From Balneolales bacterium (GTDB lineage: Bacteria; Bacteroidota; Rhodothermia; Balneolales; HLUCCA01): 46,767 nt of DNA. Below, in pieces: positions 27,475 through 36,788 of the stretch. How positions within the stretch are numbered: position 1 is the first letter of the stretch; each line of letters starts with the position of its first letter. The stretch spans positions 1 through 46,767 of the forward strand of contig JANJTJ010000102.1 in NCBI GenBank assembly GCA_024711145.1, in the 5' to 3' direction. The position numbers and the translations under genes are program-made. The notes beneath the pieces are model-generated. The model was not told where the DNA came from and searched no databases. It saw nothing but the letters and a program-made list of their open reading frames with translations.

Positions 27475-29271
27475 ATGAAACGAATCCGCAATTTCTGCAT
27501 CATCGCCCATATCGACCACGGAAAATCAACCCTGGCCGACCGACTCCTGGAGCGGACGGGAGCCATAACCGAGCGGGAAATGCAAGACCAGGTCTTGGAC
27601 GACATGGACTTGGAGCGGGAACGGGGCATCACCATCAAGAGCCATGCGGTGAAGATGGATTATGTGACCCGTGCCGGTGAGAAGTACGTGTTCAATCTGA
27701 TCGACACGCCGGGCCACGTCGATTTCGCCTACGAGGTATCCCGGGCGCTCAAAGCCTGCGAAGGGGCCATCCTGGTGGTGGACGCCTCCCAGGGGGTTGA
27801 GGCGCAGACCATTTCAAACCTGTACCAGGCCATCGAGCAGGGGTTGGAGATCATCCCCGTGCTCAACAAGATCGACCTGCCGGGTGCCGAGCCCGAGGCC
27901 GTCGCCCAGCAGATCATCGATCTGATCGGTTGCAAACGGGAGGACATCCTGGCCGTTTCCGGCAAAACCGGCCTGGGGGTGGACGACCTGCTCGAGGAAG
28001 TGGTGAAGCGGGTGCCCCCGCCCGGTGGCGACGACGACGCCCCCCTGCAGGCCCTCATCTTCGATTCCGTATTCAATTCCTACCGGGGTTCGGTCGTGTA
28101 CGTGCGGATCGACAACGGAACCCTGCGCCGTGGCGAAAAGATCCGGTTCATGAACGCCGGCCGCGAATATGTAGCCGACGAAATCGGCTACCTGCGCCTG
28201 AAGAACGAGCCTTGCGACAAGCTCACCGCCGGCGAAGTGGGGTACATCATCGGGTCGGTGAAAACCTTGCAAGACACCAAAGTAGGGGATACCGTGACCA
28301 GCGTGGCACGACCTGCCGCCCACGTGATTCCCGGTTACAAGGAAGTGAAGCCCATGGTCTTCTCGGGCATCTTCCCCACCAATTCCGAAGAGTTCGAGTC
28401 GTTACGCGCCGCATTGGAGAAACTCCAGCTCAACGACGCCTCCCTGCAGTTCTCGCCGGAGACCTCCGTGGCGCTCGGGTTCGGTTTCCGGGCCGGTTTC
28501 CTGGGCATGCTGCACATGGAGATCATCCAGGAACGCCTGGACCGCGAGTTCAACATGGACATCATCACCACCGTGCCCAACGTGGGGTACCAGGTGAAAC
28601 TGACCGATGGGTCCATGATCGAGGTAGACAACCCCAGCGAGCTGCCCAACCCCGGCAAGATCGACACCATCTACGAGCCGTACATCAAGGCCCAGATCAT
28701 CACGCCGGCCGAATACATCGGCGCCGTGATGACCCTTTGCCAGGAACGCCGCGGCCAGTTCAAGAACACCAGTTATCTCGATACCAAGCGGGTGGACATC
28801 ACCTACGAGCTGCCCCTGGCCGAAGTCGTCTTCGATTTCTACGACAAGCTGAAAAGCAATACCCGCGGGTATGCCTCGTTGGACTACGAGTTCATCGGCA
28901 ACCGCCCGGGCGAGATGGTCAAGCTCGACATCCTGCTCAACGGCGACCCGGTGGATGCGCTCTCCACCATCGTGCACCGCGACAAAGCCTACGATTGGGG
29001 GCGCAAACTCTGCTCCAAGCTCAAGGAACTCATTCCGCGCCAGATGTTCGAAGTCGTGATCCAGGCCGCCATCGGTGCCAAAATCATCTCGCGCGACAGC
29101 GTCCGGGCCCTCCGGAAAGACGTTCTGGCCAAATGTTATGGTGGCGACATCTCGCGGAAGCGGAAATTGCTTGAGAAGCAGAAAGAAGGCAAGAAACGCA
29201 TGAAACAGGTAGGTGCCGTGGAGATTCCACAGGAAGCCTTCCTGGCCGTGCTGTCCATGGACCAAGGATGA
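27475..29271 (+). CDS. lepA: Elongation factor 4 (LepA)
   Basis: This 598-residue translational GTPase acts on ribosomes during initiation or stalled elongation. G1 is [14 protein letters not shown]2 is in the [10 protein letters not shown] region, G3 DTPGHVDF, G4 NKIDLPGA. The C-terminal part has the LepA-specific [14 protein letters not shown] and the terminal domain with [18 protein letters not shown]. Length matches the family (about 600). The ATG at 27475 gives [14 protein letters not shown]; an upstream in-frame TTG at 27442 was rejected. The stop overlaps the following gene by 4 bp. Confidence 0.97.
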   Translation: MKRIRNFCIIAHIDHGKSTLADRLLERTGAITEREMQDQVLDDMDLERERGITIKSHAVKMDYVTRAGEKYVFNLIDTPGHVDFAYEVSRALKACEGAILVVDASQGVEAQTISNLYQAIEQGLEIIPVLNKIDLPGAEPEAVAQQIIDLIGCKREDILAVSGKTGLGVDDLLEEVVKRVPPPGGDDDAPLQALIFDSVFNSYRGSVVYVRIDNGTLRRGEKIRFMNAGREYVADEIGYLRLKNEPCDKLTAGEVGYIIGSVKTLQDTKVGDTVTSVARPAAHVIPGYKEVKPMVFSGIFPTNSEEFESLRAALEKLQLNDASLQFSPETSVALGFGFRAGFLGMLHMEIIQERLDREFNMDIITTVPNVGYQVKLTDGSMIEVDNPSELPNPGKIDTIYEPYIKAQIITPAEYIGAVMTLCQERRGQFKNTSYLDTKRVDITYELPLAEVVFDFYDKLKSNTRGYASLDYEFIGNRPGEMVKLDILLNGDPVDALSTIVHRDKAYDWGRKLCSKLKELIPRQMFEVVIQAAIGAKIISRDSVRALRKDVLAKCYGGDISRKRKLLEKQKEGKKRMKQVGAVEIPQEAFLAVLSMDQG

Positions 29272-29885
29272 TCCGCATGAACCGATTCCGTACCCTGGCC
29301 GCCGCCCTGGCGGCCCTGTTCGCCGCCGCGCCGGTGGCGGCCCAAATCCCCGACGCGTTCCGGGAGCCCGTCTTCCGCAAAGTGGACAACCGGGACCGCG
29401 CCGCCTTCATGACCCGTTTCAACCAGATGCGCGACATGACCGGCAACGGGTTCCAAGGCGATACGGCCATCGACCAGGTGCCCAGCAACGAGCTGCGTGC
29501 CCGGCTCCAGCGCCAGTTCGGCGACCCCACTGTAACCGTGGCCGATTTCGTCGGTGTGGCCGATGTGCGGCCCGGCAACAGCATCCAGTTCGAATACTGG
29601 TTCGTGGTCAACGACAGCATCCCCATGATGATCCTGGACAGCGACGGGCCTTTCGCCCGGGGCATGGTGATGGGCGGGTCCAGCCGGTTCGTGGACCTCA
29701 TGCCCGAAATCAAGCGGGCATTCAGCGACAAACTCATGTCGGACAACCGGCTGGCCGAATTCCGCGACTTCTTCTACTCGCCCGAGCGGGCCCAGTGGTT
29801 CGAGGTCAGTTACCGGGAAGGCCGCTTCCAGAACAAGACCATCACCGTACCCCAGCACCTGCGTAGTCTGCGATTCAACCGATGA
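29268..29885 (+). CDS. Secreted hypothetical protein
   Basis: A 205-residue protein I do not recognise. It starts with a signal peptide ([23 protein letters not shown]) likely cut after AAQ, so the mature part is periplasmic or outer-membrane-facing, about 175 residues. It contains [39 protein letters not shown] and [19 protein letters not shown], mixed alpha/beta without cysteines or repeats. Two start codons are possible, 29268 (ATGA overlap with lepA) or 29277, which gives the cleaner signal peptide. It also overlaps lepB by ATGA, so the three genes form one unit. Confidence 0.8.
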   Translation: MIRMNRFRTLAAALAALFAAAPVAAQIPDAFREPVFRKVDNRDRAAFMTRFNQMRDMTGNGFQGDTAIDQVPSNELRARLQRQFGDPTVTVADFVGVADVRPGNSIQFEYWFVVNDSIPMMILDSDGPFARGMVMGGSSRFVDLMPEIKRAFSDKLMSDNRLAEFRDFFYSPERAQWFEVSYREGRFQNKTITVPQHLRSLRFNR

Positions 29886-30946
29886 GCGCCACTCCCCGCA
29901 AAGCCGCCCGCAAACGGGCCACCCAATCGAAAGCCAATGCCTGGATCCGCGAATGGTTGAGCGCGTTGCTTTGGGCCGGTGTGGCCGCCCTCATCATCCG
30001 CACCTTGTTGTTCGAGGCGTACCGCATTCCCACGCCGAGCATGGAGCGTACCCTGATGACGGGCGATTTCCTCATCGTCTCGAAACTCAACTACGGCTTG
30101 CGCACGCCCATGAGCGTGGGGGTTCCCTTCACCGACATCCACATCCGCAATTTCGAGCTGCCCTGGGCCCGCGTACCCGGTTGGCAGGACATCCGCCGCA
30201 ACGACATCGTGGTATTCAACTATCCGATCGATGAAACCGTGATCGCCGCGCGCACCAGCTACATCAAGCGGGCCGTGGGTGTGCCGGGCGACACCCTCCG
30301 CATCGAGGGCAAGGTGCTGCATGTGAACGGGGTGGCCGAAGCCGAGCAACCCACCTTCGCCCAGATGTACCGGGTAGTGCTGCGCGACCGCATCCGCCTG
30401 AGCGAGGGCAAGGTGGAAGCCGCCGGCGGCGAGATCTACGGATACGACGAAAGCGGGTACTACCTGAACCTGTCGCCCGAAGGACGCGACGCCGTAGCCG
30501 CCTGGCCCGAAACGGCCGTCATCGAGCCGTACGTGCGCCCGGCAACCCAGCACGACTACCTCACCAGCCGGTTCCGGTTCGCCAACGGGTTGCCCACCAA
30601 CCAGGACCATCTGCCCGAGTTCGTAGTGCCGGCCGAAGGGCTCACCATCGCCTTGGATTCGGCCAACTACGCCTTCTACGAGATGGCCATCGAACGCTAC
30701 GAAGGCCGCAGCATCTCACGGGCGGGTTCAACCATCCTCATCGACGGCCAACCGGCCACCAGCTACACCTTCACGAAGAACTACTACTTCATGATGGGCG
30801 ACAACCGCGACAATTCCGAGGATTCGCGCAGCTGGGGTTTCGTGCCCTTCGACCACGTGATCGGCAAACCCGTGATCGTGTACTTCTCGTTGGATATGAA
30901 GACGTTCCTGCCCCGGTTCGGGCGGATCTTCAATCTGATCAACTAG
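29882..30946 (+). CDS. lepB: Signal peptidase I
   Basis: This 354-residue membrane protease removes signal peptides. A basic N-terminus and one transmembrane helix (about 25-44) precede the catalytic Ser53 in IPTPSMERTLMTGDFL. The general-base Lys lies in SYIKRAVGVPGDTL, and the C-terminal box is MMGDNRDNSEDSRSWGFVP. A long insert (about residues 145-265) between the Lys box and the C-terminal box makes it larger than E. coli LepB-type cores; such inserts are common in Bacteroidota. Its coding end overlaps the convergent rlmN by 8 bp. Confidence 0.95.
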   Translation: MSATPRKAARKRATQSKANAWIREWLSALLWAGVAALIIRTLLFEAYRIPTPSMERTLMTGDFLIVSKLNYGLRTPMSVGVPFTDIHIRNFELPWARVPGWQDIRRNDIVVFNYPIDETVIAARTSYIKRAVGVPGDTLRIEGKVLHVNGVAEAEQPTFAQMYRVVLRDRIRLSEGKVEAAGGEIYGYDESGYYLNLSPEGRDAVAAWPETAVIEPYVRPATQHDYLTSRFRFANGLPTNQDHLPEFVVPAEGLTIALDSANYAFYEMAIERYEGRSISRAGSTILIDGQPATSYTFTKNYYFMMGDNRDNSEDSRSWGFVPFDHVIGKPVIVYFSLDMKTFLPRFGRIFNLIN

Positions 30947-32018
30947 CCGACAGCGATTTCCCCCGCGGCTGGCCTTCGCGTATGGCCAGCTGCCCGCAGC
31001 CGGCGTCGATGTCGTCGCCGCGCGACCTCCGCACCGTGGCACGGGCCCCGGCTCGGGTCAGCTCCCTCAGGAAAGCGTTCAGCCTGTCCTCGCCGGCCCG
31101 CTTCAGCTCCACACCGGCCACATTGTTGTACATGATCACGTTCACCTTGCTGGGCACCCATTTGGTGATGGCCGCCAGCTGTTTGGCATCCTCGGCCGAA
31201 TCGTTGAACTCCTGGAACAGCAGGTATTCGTAGGTCACGTCCAGCTTGGTCTTGGCGAAATAATGACGCACGGCATCTTTCAAGGCGCCCAGGTCCAGCG
31301 ACGTGTTGATGGGCATGATGCGGTTGCGTTTCACATCCGACGGCGCGTGCAGGCTGATGGCCAGGCGGAAGGTGCGGCCTTCGTCGGCCAGCTGGCGGAT
31401 CTGCTTGGCCAACCCCACCGACGAAACCGTAACCCGTTTGGGCGACAACCCGATGGATTTGGGATGGGTGAGGATGTCGATCGACCGCATGACCTGCTGG
31501 TAGTTGTGCAAGGGTTCGCCCATACCCATGTACACGATGTTGGTGATGCGTTTCCCGTAGGCCGCCTCCGCATCCAGGTTGATGCGGACCACCTGCTCGG
31601 CGATCTCGCCGGCGCTCAGATTCCGGATGAATCCCATGCGACCGGTGGCGCAGAAGGCGCAACCGAACATGCATCCCACCTGGCTGGAGACGCACACCGT
31701 GAGGCGGTCGGCCACGCCGTCGTCGAAGAACTCGGGAATAAGCACCGCCTCCACCCGGTTGCCGTCGTGCAGGCGGAACAGGTATTTGGAGGTACCGTCT
31801 TTGGATACCTGCCGGTCGGCCACCACCAAGGGCCGCAGTTCGGCGGCTTCGGCCAGCCGCGCGCGCAGGTCCTTGGATATGTTGGTCATGGCGTCGTAGC
31901 TGTCGGCCCCGCGCCGGTACATCCATTCGAACAACTGCACGGCACGGAACTTCTCGATGCCGAGGTCCCGGCACAAGACTTCCAATTCCTGCAGGTTCAG
32001 CGTTTTGAGGTCGGTCAC
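30939..32018 (-). CDS. rlmN: 23S rRNA/tRNA adenine-C2 methyltransferase RlmN
   Basis: This 359-residue radical SAM enzyme methylates A2503 of 23S rRNA and A37 of some tRNAs. The cluster-binding motif CMFGCAFCATGRMGF is present with the preceding SSQVGC. Further family motifs are VYMGMGEPLHNY, VTVSSVG, RLAISLHAP and YEYLLFQEFND; the C-terminal DIDAGCGQL holds the second catalytic Cys. A GTG start at 32018 shares GTGA with the lgt stop and gives VTDLKTLNLQELEVL. An ATG at 32054 would force a 40-bp overlap and an unlikely extension. It is the last gene of cysS-lgt-rlmN. Confidence 0.95.
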   Translation of the reverse strand: MTDLKTLNLQELEVLCRDLGIEKFRAVQLFEWMYRRGADSYDAMTNISKDLRARLAEAAELRPLVVADRQVSKDGTSKYLFRLHDGNRVEAVLIPEFFDDGVADRLTVCVSSQVGCMFGCAFCATGRMGFIRNLSAGEIAEQVVRINLDAEAAYGKRITNIVYMGMGEPLHNYQQVMRSIDILTHPKSIGLSPKRVTVSSVGLAKQIRQLADEGRTFRLAISLHAPSDVKRNRIMPINTSLDLGALKDAVRHYFAKTKLDVTYEYLLFQEFNDSAEDAKQLAAITKWVPSKVNVIMYNNVAGVELKRAGEDRLNAFLRELTRAGARATVRRSRGDDIDAGCGQLAIREGQPRGKSLSAS

Positions 32019-32989
32019 GCGGGTTGTTTCCAGTTGATGCGCGTAGCCCACCATCCGCCCACGGCGATGGCCACCAGACTCAGGATCTGGCCCATGTTCA
32101 GCACCCAGCCGGCTTCGAAGGCCGATTGGTCTTCTTTGGTGAATTCGATGAGGAAGCGCCCTACGAACAGTACCAGCAGGAACAGGGCGGAAAGCGACCC
32201 GGCGGGGGGACGCGCCTCATACTTCTTATACAGCCAGGTGAAGGCGATCCAGGCGCCCAGGTACCAGAACGCTTCATACAACATGCTCGGATGTCGGGGC
32301 AGGGCATCGATGCGGGCGAAAACCACCGCCCAGGGCAGCTCGGTGGGTTTGCCCAGGATCTCCGAGTTGAAGAAGTTGCCGAACCGGACGAAGAACCCGC
32401 CCAGCGTGAAGGGCAGCACCATGCGGTCGGCCACCCACAGGAAGGAGACCTTGGGATGTTTTTTGACGAAGAGCCAGATGGAGGTGGTGACCCCGATCAC
32501 CGCGCCATGGCTGGCCAGGCCGCCTTCCCAGAACATGAGAATGCGCTCGGGATGGCGCAGGTAGTATTCCAGATCGTAGAAGATCACGTGACCCAGGCGG
32601 GCGCCTAGCACAGTGCCCACCATCAGATAGAGGAAAAGCTTGTCGGGCAGTTCCATGGGTAGGCCGGCATCCTTGAAGGTGTTGGCCCCGATGCGGTACC
32701 CCAGGAAAAAGCTGAGGGCGAAGAGCAGGCCGTACCAACGGGGCGATATGGGTCCTACGCTCTCGAAAACCGGCCCCGGTAGGAAAGGGCCGACCAGCGC
32801 CACGGCCGCGGCGATGCCCAGGCCGATGAGGAACCGTTTTCCGTTATCGGTTTTCTGTTTTCCGGAAACGTACTGATAGCCGAAATACCCGGCCACCAGG
32901 GCCAACAGGTTGATGGCGAACGGTAGCCCGAATTCGGGAATGGTGAACATGATGGGATCGCCGTCCCAGACCCAGTGGGTGCTTTGCAT
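32015..32989 (-). CDS. lgt: Prolipoprotein diacylglyceryl transferase
   Basis: This 324-residue, seven- or eight-helix membrane enzyme adds diacylglycerol to the lipobox Cys of prelipoproteins such as NlpC, Sco and NirK in this window. It has SPRWYGLLFALSFFLGY, GARLGHVIFYDLEYY, WEGGLASHGAVIG and the signature VRFGNFFNSEILGKPTELPW, in which the usual first Gly of GRxGN is Val. HPSMLYEAFWYL and the terminal FTKEDQSAFE also fit. An extra N-terminal helix pair with SGKQKTDNGKRF distinguishes it from the E. coli form. The gap to cysS is one nucleotide. Confidence 0.94.
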   Translation of the reverse strand: MQSTHWVWDGDPIMFTIPEFGLPFAINLLALVAGYFGYQYVSGKQKTDNGKRFLIGLGIAAAVALVGPFLPGPVFESVGPISPRWYGLLFALSFFLGYRIGANTFKDAGLPMELPDKLFLYLMVGTVLGARLGHVIFYDLEYYLRHPERILMFWEGGLASHGAVIGVTTSIWLFVKKHPKVSFLWVADRMVLPFTLGGFFVRFGNFFNSEILGKPTELPWAVVFARIDALPRHPSMLYEAFWYLGAWIAFTWLYKKYEARPPAGSLSALFLLVLFVGRFLIEFTKEDQSAFEAGWVLNMGQILSLVAIAVGGWWATRINWKQPA

Positions 32990-32990
32990 A

Positions 32991-34445
32991 TCAGTCGGAT
33001 TTCCAGGTAGTGCCGGCAGGACCGTCTTCCACGGTGATGCCGGCGGTTTTCAGACGGTCGCGGATGAGGTCGCTGGCGGGCCAGTCTTTGGCGGCGCGGG
33101 CTTTGGCGCGCAGTTCCAGGATGAGGGCCATGGCGGCCTCCAGTTTGGGCGATGCGTCGGCGTCGGAGTCGGTTGGCCAGATGCCCAGCACCCCGTCGGC
33201 GATGGACCTCACATACGCGCGGATGGCGTCGATTTCGGCGGGTACCGCCTGCTGCATCTGCTGGCGCAAGGCCTTGAGCTGTTCGAATAGCACGGCGATG
33301 GCTTTGGCCGTGTTGAAATCGTCGTTCATGGCCGCCTCCACCTGGGCTTTCAATGCCGGTAGGAAGTCGGCCGAGGAGGGGGCATCGGCGCCGGGCACGG
33401 CGGTTTCAAGCCGTTTCATCAACTCATGCAGGCTGCGCATGCCGGCCTCCGCCGCGGCCAGGGCCTCTTCGGAGAAGTCGGTGGTGCCCCGGTAATGGCT
33501 CTGCAGCAGGAAGAACCGGATGACTTCCGGCTTCCAGGCGCGCGTGAGCAAGGGGTGATTGCCGGTGAAGAACTGTTCCAGGGAGATGGCGTTGCCCAAC
33601 GACTTGCCCATCTTCTGCCCGTTGAGGGTCACCATGTTGTTGTGCAACCAGTATTTCACGAAGGCATGACCCGTGGCGCATTCGGTCTGGGCGATCTCGC
33701 ATTCGTGGTGGGGGAACTGGTTCTCCAACCCGCCGCCGTGGATGTCGAACTGGTTGCCCAGGTATTTGGTACTCATGGCCGAGCATTCGATATGCCAACC
33801 GGGATATCCCACACCCCAAGGGGAGTTCCATTTCATGATGTGGGAATCGTCGGCGGCTTTCCACAGCGCGAAATCGGCAGGATGGCGCTTGTCCGTGGCC
33901 GATTCCACCCGGGTGCCGGCCTCGGCTTCGTCGAGCGTGCGGCCGCTGAGTTTGCCGTAGTCGGGGTCGCTGCTTACATCGAAATACACGTTTCCGCCGG
34001 CCACATAGGCATGGTTCTTTTCGATGAGCCGCCCGATCATGGCGATCTGTTCGGGGATGTGCCCGGTGGCACGGGGCGAGATGTCGGGACGCTCCACGCC
34101 GAGGGCGTCCATGTCGCGGAAGAACAGGTAGGTATAGTGTTCGGCGATCTCCATGGGCTCGCGCCGCTCCAGGCGGGCCTGTTTGGCCAGTTTGTCGTCG
34201 CCGGCGTCGGCATCGTCGGTCAGGTGGCCCACATCGGTGATGTTCTGCACATACCGCACCTGGTACCCCAGATGGCGCAGGTACCGGCGCACCACGTCGA
34301 AGGCCACGTAACTTTTGGCATGGCCCAGATGGGGCGGCCCGTACACGGTTGGACCGCACACATACATGCCCACACGGCCCTCATGCAGGGGTTCGAAGCG
34401 TTCTTTGGTGCGGGTGAGGGTATTGGTGACGTGCAGCTCGCGCAT
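32991..34445 (-). CDS. cysS: Cysteinyl-tRNA synthetase
   Basis: This 484-residue class I synthetase charges tRNA-Cys. It has MYVCGPTVYGPPHLGHAKS with the zinc Cys and HIGH-like motif, YPGWHIECSAMS, DIHGGGLENQFPHHECE and the KMSKS variant KMGKSLGN. The C-terminal part contains FNTAKAIAVLFEQLKA and a helical tRNA-binding tail. Length is typical (about 460-490). The ATG at 34445 follows directly after a TATTTTGC box; the open frame upstream runs into the divergent batB-like gene and is rejected. Confidence 0.96.
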   Translation of the reverse strand: MRELHVTNTLTRTKERFEPLHEGRVGMYVCGPTVYGPPHLGHAKSYVAFDVVRRYLRHLGYQVRYVQNITDVGHLTDDADAGDDKLAKQARLERREPMEIAEHYTYLFFRDMDALGVERPDISPRATGHIPEQIAMIGRLIEKNHAYVAGGNVYFDVSSDPDYGKLSGRTLDEAEAGTRVESATDKRHPADFALWKAADDSHIMKWNSPWGVGYPGWHIECSAMSTKYLGNQFDIHGGGLENQFPHHECEIAQTECATGHAFVKYWLHNNMVTLNGQKMGKSLGNAISLEQFFTGNHPLLTRAWKPEVIRFFLLQSHYRGTTDFSEEALAAAEAGMRSLHELMKRLETAVPGADAPSSADFLPALKAQVEAAMNDDFNTAKAIAVLFEQLKALRQQMQQAVPAEIDAIRAYVRSIADGVLGIWPTDSDADASPKLEAAMALILELRAKARAAKDWPASDLIRDRLKTAGITVEDGPAGTTWKSD

Positions 34446-34469
34446 CCCGCAAAATACGCCGTTCCGGGT

Positions 34470-34477
34470 TATCTTCG
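34470..34477 (+). promoter_or_regulatory. TAnnTTTG-like -7 box before the batB-like gene
   Basis: TATCTTCG lies 10 nt before the ATG and matches TAnnTTTG at seven of eight positions. The 42-bp divergent gap with cysS also holds TATTTTGC on the minus strand (34456-34449), three bases before the cysS ATG. Both would give very short or leaderless messages. Confidence 0.33.
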
Positions 34478-34487
34478 GGCCTTCCGT

Positions 34488-35507
34488 ATGCGCTGGGAAG
34501 CTCCCATATATCTGCTGTTGTTGCTGGTGCTGCCGTTGTTGGCCATCGGTACCCGCCTGCTGTACCGCAAGGTGCGGGTGCGGCGCCGTTCCTGGTTCGA
34601 CGACGAGGTGTTCGCCCGACTGGGCGACCGCGAGTCGCGCGGCCTGCATGCCACCCGTGGGTTGCTGTTCTATTCGGGGTTGGCCTTGCTCGTCGTGGCA
34701 TTGGCGGGACCGCGTATCGGTACCGAAATCCGTGAGGTGAAACGCCAGGGGGCGGATATCCTCGTGGCGCTGGACCTTTCCAACAGCATGAAAGCGGAAG
34801 ATGTGCGCCCCAACCGGTTGGGGAAGGCCAAATTCGAGCTGGTACGCCTGGTGGATCGCTTGAAGGGCGACCGGATCGGCTTGTTGGTCTTTACCGGGGA
34901 GTCGTTGCTGCAGGTACCGCTCACGCACGATTATGCCGCATTCCGCCTGTTCCTGAACATCGCCGATACCGACCTGATGCCGTCGGGCGCCACCGAATAC
35001 CGGGGTATGCTGGCCACGGCCGCCCAGGCGTTCGCACCGCAGGAAGGCGCGCCGGCCACCGCGGCCGCCAAGGTGCTGCTGGTATTGAGCGACGGCGAAG
35101 ACCATGGCCCCGCCTTTGCCACCGAGCTTCAGGCCCTGCGCGAGATGGGGGTCACCGTGTTCGCCGTGGGCATAGGTACCACGGCCGGCGGGGCCATCCC
35201 GATCTATGGCGCCGACGGCCGCCTGCGCGAATACAAACGCGACAACGCCGGCCAGGTGGTGACCACCTCCTTGCAGCGCGAATCGTTGCGCACCCTGGCC
35301 TCGGGTGGCGGCGGCGCGTTCTACGAGATCCTTCGCGCCGCCGACGGCCTGGATCCCTTCCTCGGCCGCCTGGAAACCCTGGACAAGGCCGAGTTCGCCA
35401 CGGCCGAATACGCCGATTTCGAAAACCGATACCGCATTCCCGGCGCATTGGGCCTGATGCTGCTGGTCGGCGCTTTCCTGTTACCCCGAACCCGCCCCAC
35501 GGCATGA
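34488..35507 (+). CDS. BatB-like von Willebrand factor A membrane protein
   Basis: A 339-residue membrane protein: two N-terminal transmembrane helices (about 5-24 and 56-75), a vWA domain (about 85-295) and a C-terminal helix (about 315-335). The MIDAS motif DLSNSMKAEDVRPNRL is followed by KGDRIGLLVFTGESLLQVPL, the Thr motif MPSGATEY and LVLSDGEDHG. DLSNSM with the following AEDVRPNRL is closer to BatB than to BatA. Bat proteins in Bacteroidota normally accompany a MoxR ATPase and BatA; neither is here, so this copy is isolated. Role: probably metal-dependent protein scaffolding in the periplasm or envelope stress. It overlaps the HAD gene by ATGA. Confidence 0.88.
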   Translation: MRWEAPIYLLLLLVLPLLAIGTRLLYRKVRVRRRSWFDDEVFARLGDRESRGLHATRGLLFYSGLALLVVALAGPRIGTEIREVKRQGADILVALDLSNSMKAEDVRPNRLGKAKFELVRLVDRLKGDRIGLLVFTGESLLQVPLTHDYAAFRLFLNIADTDLMPSGATEYRGMLATAAQAFAPQEGAPATAAAKVLLVLSDGEDHGPAFATELQALREMGVTVFAVGIGTTAGGAIPIYGADGRLREYKRDNAGQVVTTSLQRESLRTLASGGGGAFYEILRAADGLDPFLGRLETLDKAEFATAEYADFENRYRIPGALGLMLLVGAFLLPRTRPTA

Positions 35508-36229
35508 TCCGGATCTTCGCGGTCGATATCGACGGCTGCCTCACCATACCGTTCAAAACTCCGCATTGGGAGTCTTTTTCGGCGCTCCGCGCCCGCAACA
35601 TGGCGGCCAAAACGGACCCCGCCATCCCGAAACTGGCCATTCTAACGGGTAGGCCCCAGCCCTATGCCGAAGCCATGGCCCAGATGTTGGATATCGACCA
35701 GCCGGTGATCTTCGAAAGCGGCGGCGGCCTGTTCGATCCCGTGACCACCCAGGTGCACTGGTCTCCGGAAATCACCCCGGAGGTGCTGGTCTGCATAGGC
35801 CGGTTGCGCCGGTGGGCGGCCGAACTCATCGCGCGCGAGTTTCCGGACGCCATGCTGGAGTTCGCCAAACATACCGATGTGGGGTTCATCCACCAGGACA
35901 GCGCCGTGATCGATCGCATCACCCGTCTGTGCCGCGAGCGCGTGGCCTGCGAGGACGGCCTCTTCAGCGTGCATCACACGGAAATATCCGTGAATGTGAT
36001 CCTGACCCGGTGCGACAAGGGCAGCGGCCTGCGTTGGATTTCGGAACGGACCGGCGTTCCCCTGGAACAGATCGCCTACATCGGCGACAGTTCGGGGGAT
36101 GTGCCCGCCCTGAAGATCGCCGGGCGCTCGTTCTCGCCCTCCAATGCGGCGGCAGTGGCCAAGGCGGTCTCCACACCGCTGGATGTGCCCACAAGCCAGG
36201 CCGTGCTCAAGGCGTATCTAATGCTTTGA
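35504..36229 (+). CDS. HAD superfamily (type IIB) phosphatase
   Basis: A 241-residue phosphohydrolase. Motif I is AVDIDGCLT (Asp nucleophile and general acid), motif II is AILTGRPQPY, motif III the Lys in RCDKGSGLRW, motif IV GDSSGDVPALK. The cap between motifs II and III is of the C2B type, as in Cof/YbiV and phosphoglycolate or sucrose phosphatases. Substrate cannot be predicted. It overlaps the batB-like gene by ATGA and its end overlaps the convergent sco gene by 23 bp. Histidinol phosphatase activity, which the HisB here seems to lack, is conceivable but unsupported. Confidence 0.87.
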   Translation: MIRIFAVDIDGCLTIPFKTPHWESFSALRARNMAAKTDPAIPKLAILTGRPQPYAEAMAQMLDIDQPVIFESGGGLFDPVTTQVHWSPEITPEVLVCIGRLRRWAAELIAREFPDAMLEFAKHTDVGFIHQDSAVIDRITRLCRERVACEDGLFSVHHTEISVNVILTRCDKGSGLRWISERTGVPLEQIAYIGDSSGDVPALKIAGRSFSPSNAAAVAKAVSTPLDVPTSQAVLKAYLML

Positions 36230-36788
36230 GGATGCGGGCCAACGGCTCGGGATCCCGGGCCAGGCCTTCCTGTTGGTGGCGCAACACGCCCTCGGCGTCG
36301 AAGACGCTCATGATGTTGGCATGCGCGAAATCGACCGGACCCGTGCGCGCGAACCGCACACCCAGCACATGCGCGAAGGTTTGCACGCTTTCGGGGGTGC
36401 CCTGCAGGAAGGTCCAGCGCTCGGGATCCAGCTTGTGCAGCGCGGCGAAGGCGGTCATCACCTCGGGGGTGTCGGCTACCGGATCGAAACTGATGAGCAC
36501 GAAGCGGTGGTTGCCCTCTTCGGGCAATTCGGCGGCAATGGCTTTCATGTCGGCCACCAGGCGCGGACAGGCGCTCGGGCAGGCCGTGTAGATCATGGCC
36601 ACGAGGGTGGGGTGCCCGTCCAGATCGGCCATGCGCACGGTCTCTCCGGCTTGGGTGGTCCATTCGCCGGGGATATCGCTCAGGCGCAGGGCATCGGCCG
36701 GGGCGGGCGGTACGACCTCTGCGATGGTGGTGGGTTTTCCGCAGGAAGCGAGCAGGAGCAGGATGGGAAGCAGGAGGTGGCGTATCAT
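36207..36788 (-). CDS. SCO1/SenC-type copper lipoprotein
   Basis: A 193-residue lipoprotein (lipobox LLASC, Cys16) with a thioredoxin-like fold. The copper site is the CxxxC pair Cys70/Cys74 in YTACPSACPRLV plus the His in VDFAHANIMSVFD. VLISFDPVADTPEVM and RWTFLQGTPESV are family motifs. Sco proteins deliver copper to, or reduce, copper enzymes; in this operon the client is most likely NirK, whose gene lies two genes upstream. The start shares ATGA with the SUMF1-like gene. Last gene of the nitrite/NO cassette. Confidence 0.92.
   Translation of the reverse strand: MIRHLLLPILLLLASCGKPTTIAEVVPPAPADALRLSDIPGEWTTQAGETVRMADLDGHPTLVAMIYTACPSACPRLVADMKAIAAELPEEGNHRFVLISFDPVADTPEVMTAFAALHKLDPERWTFLQGTPESVQTFAHVLGVRFARTGPVDFAHANIMSVFDAEGVLRHQQEGLARDPEPLARILKALDTP

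Noticed and set aside
32019-32054. Longer RlmN starting at ATG 32054
   Set aside because: It would overlap lgt by 40 bp and add residues not expected in the family; the GTGA junction at 32015-32018 matches other couplings in the window.
33426-34487. N-terminal extension of the batB-like frame to 693 residues
   Set aside because: It overlaps the whole 5' half of cysS antisense; the ATG at 34488 gives a normal Bat-protein start with a membrane helix.
35504-36229. HAD protein as the missing histidinol phosphatase
   Set aside because: It is a type IIB HAD with a C2B cap, unlike the HisB-type phosphatase, and lies far from the his genes.
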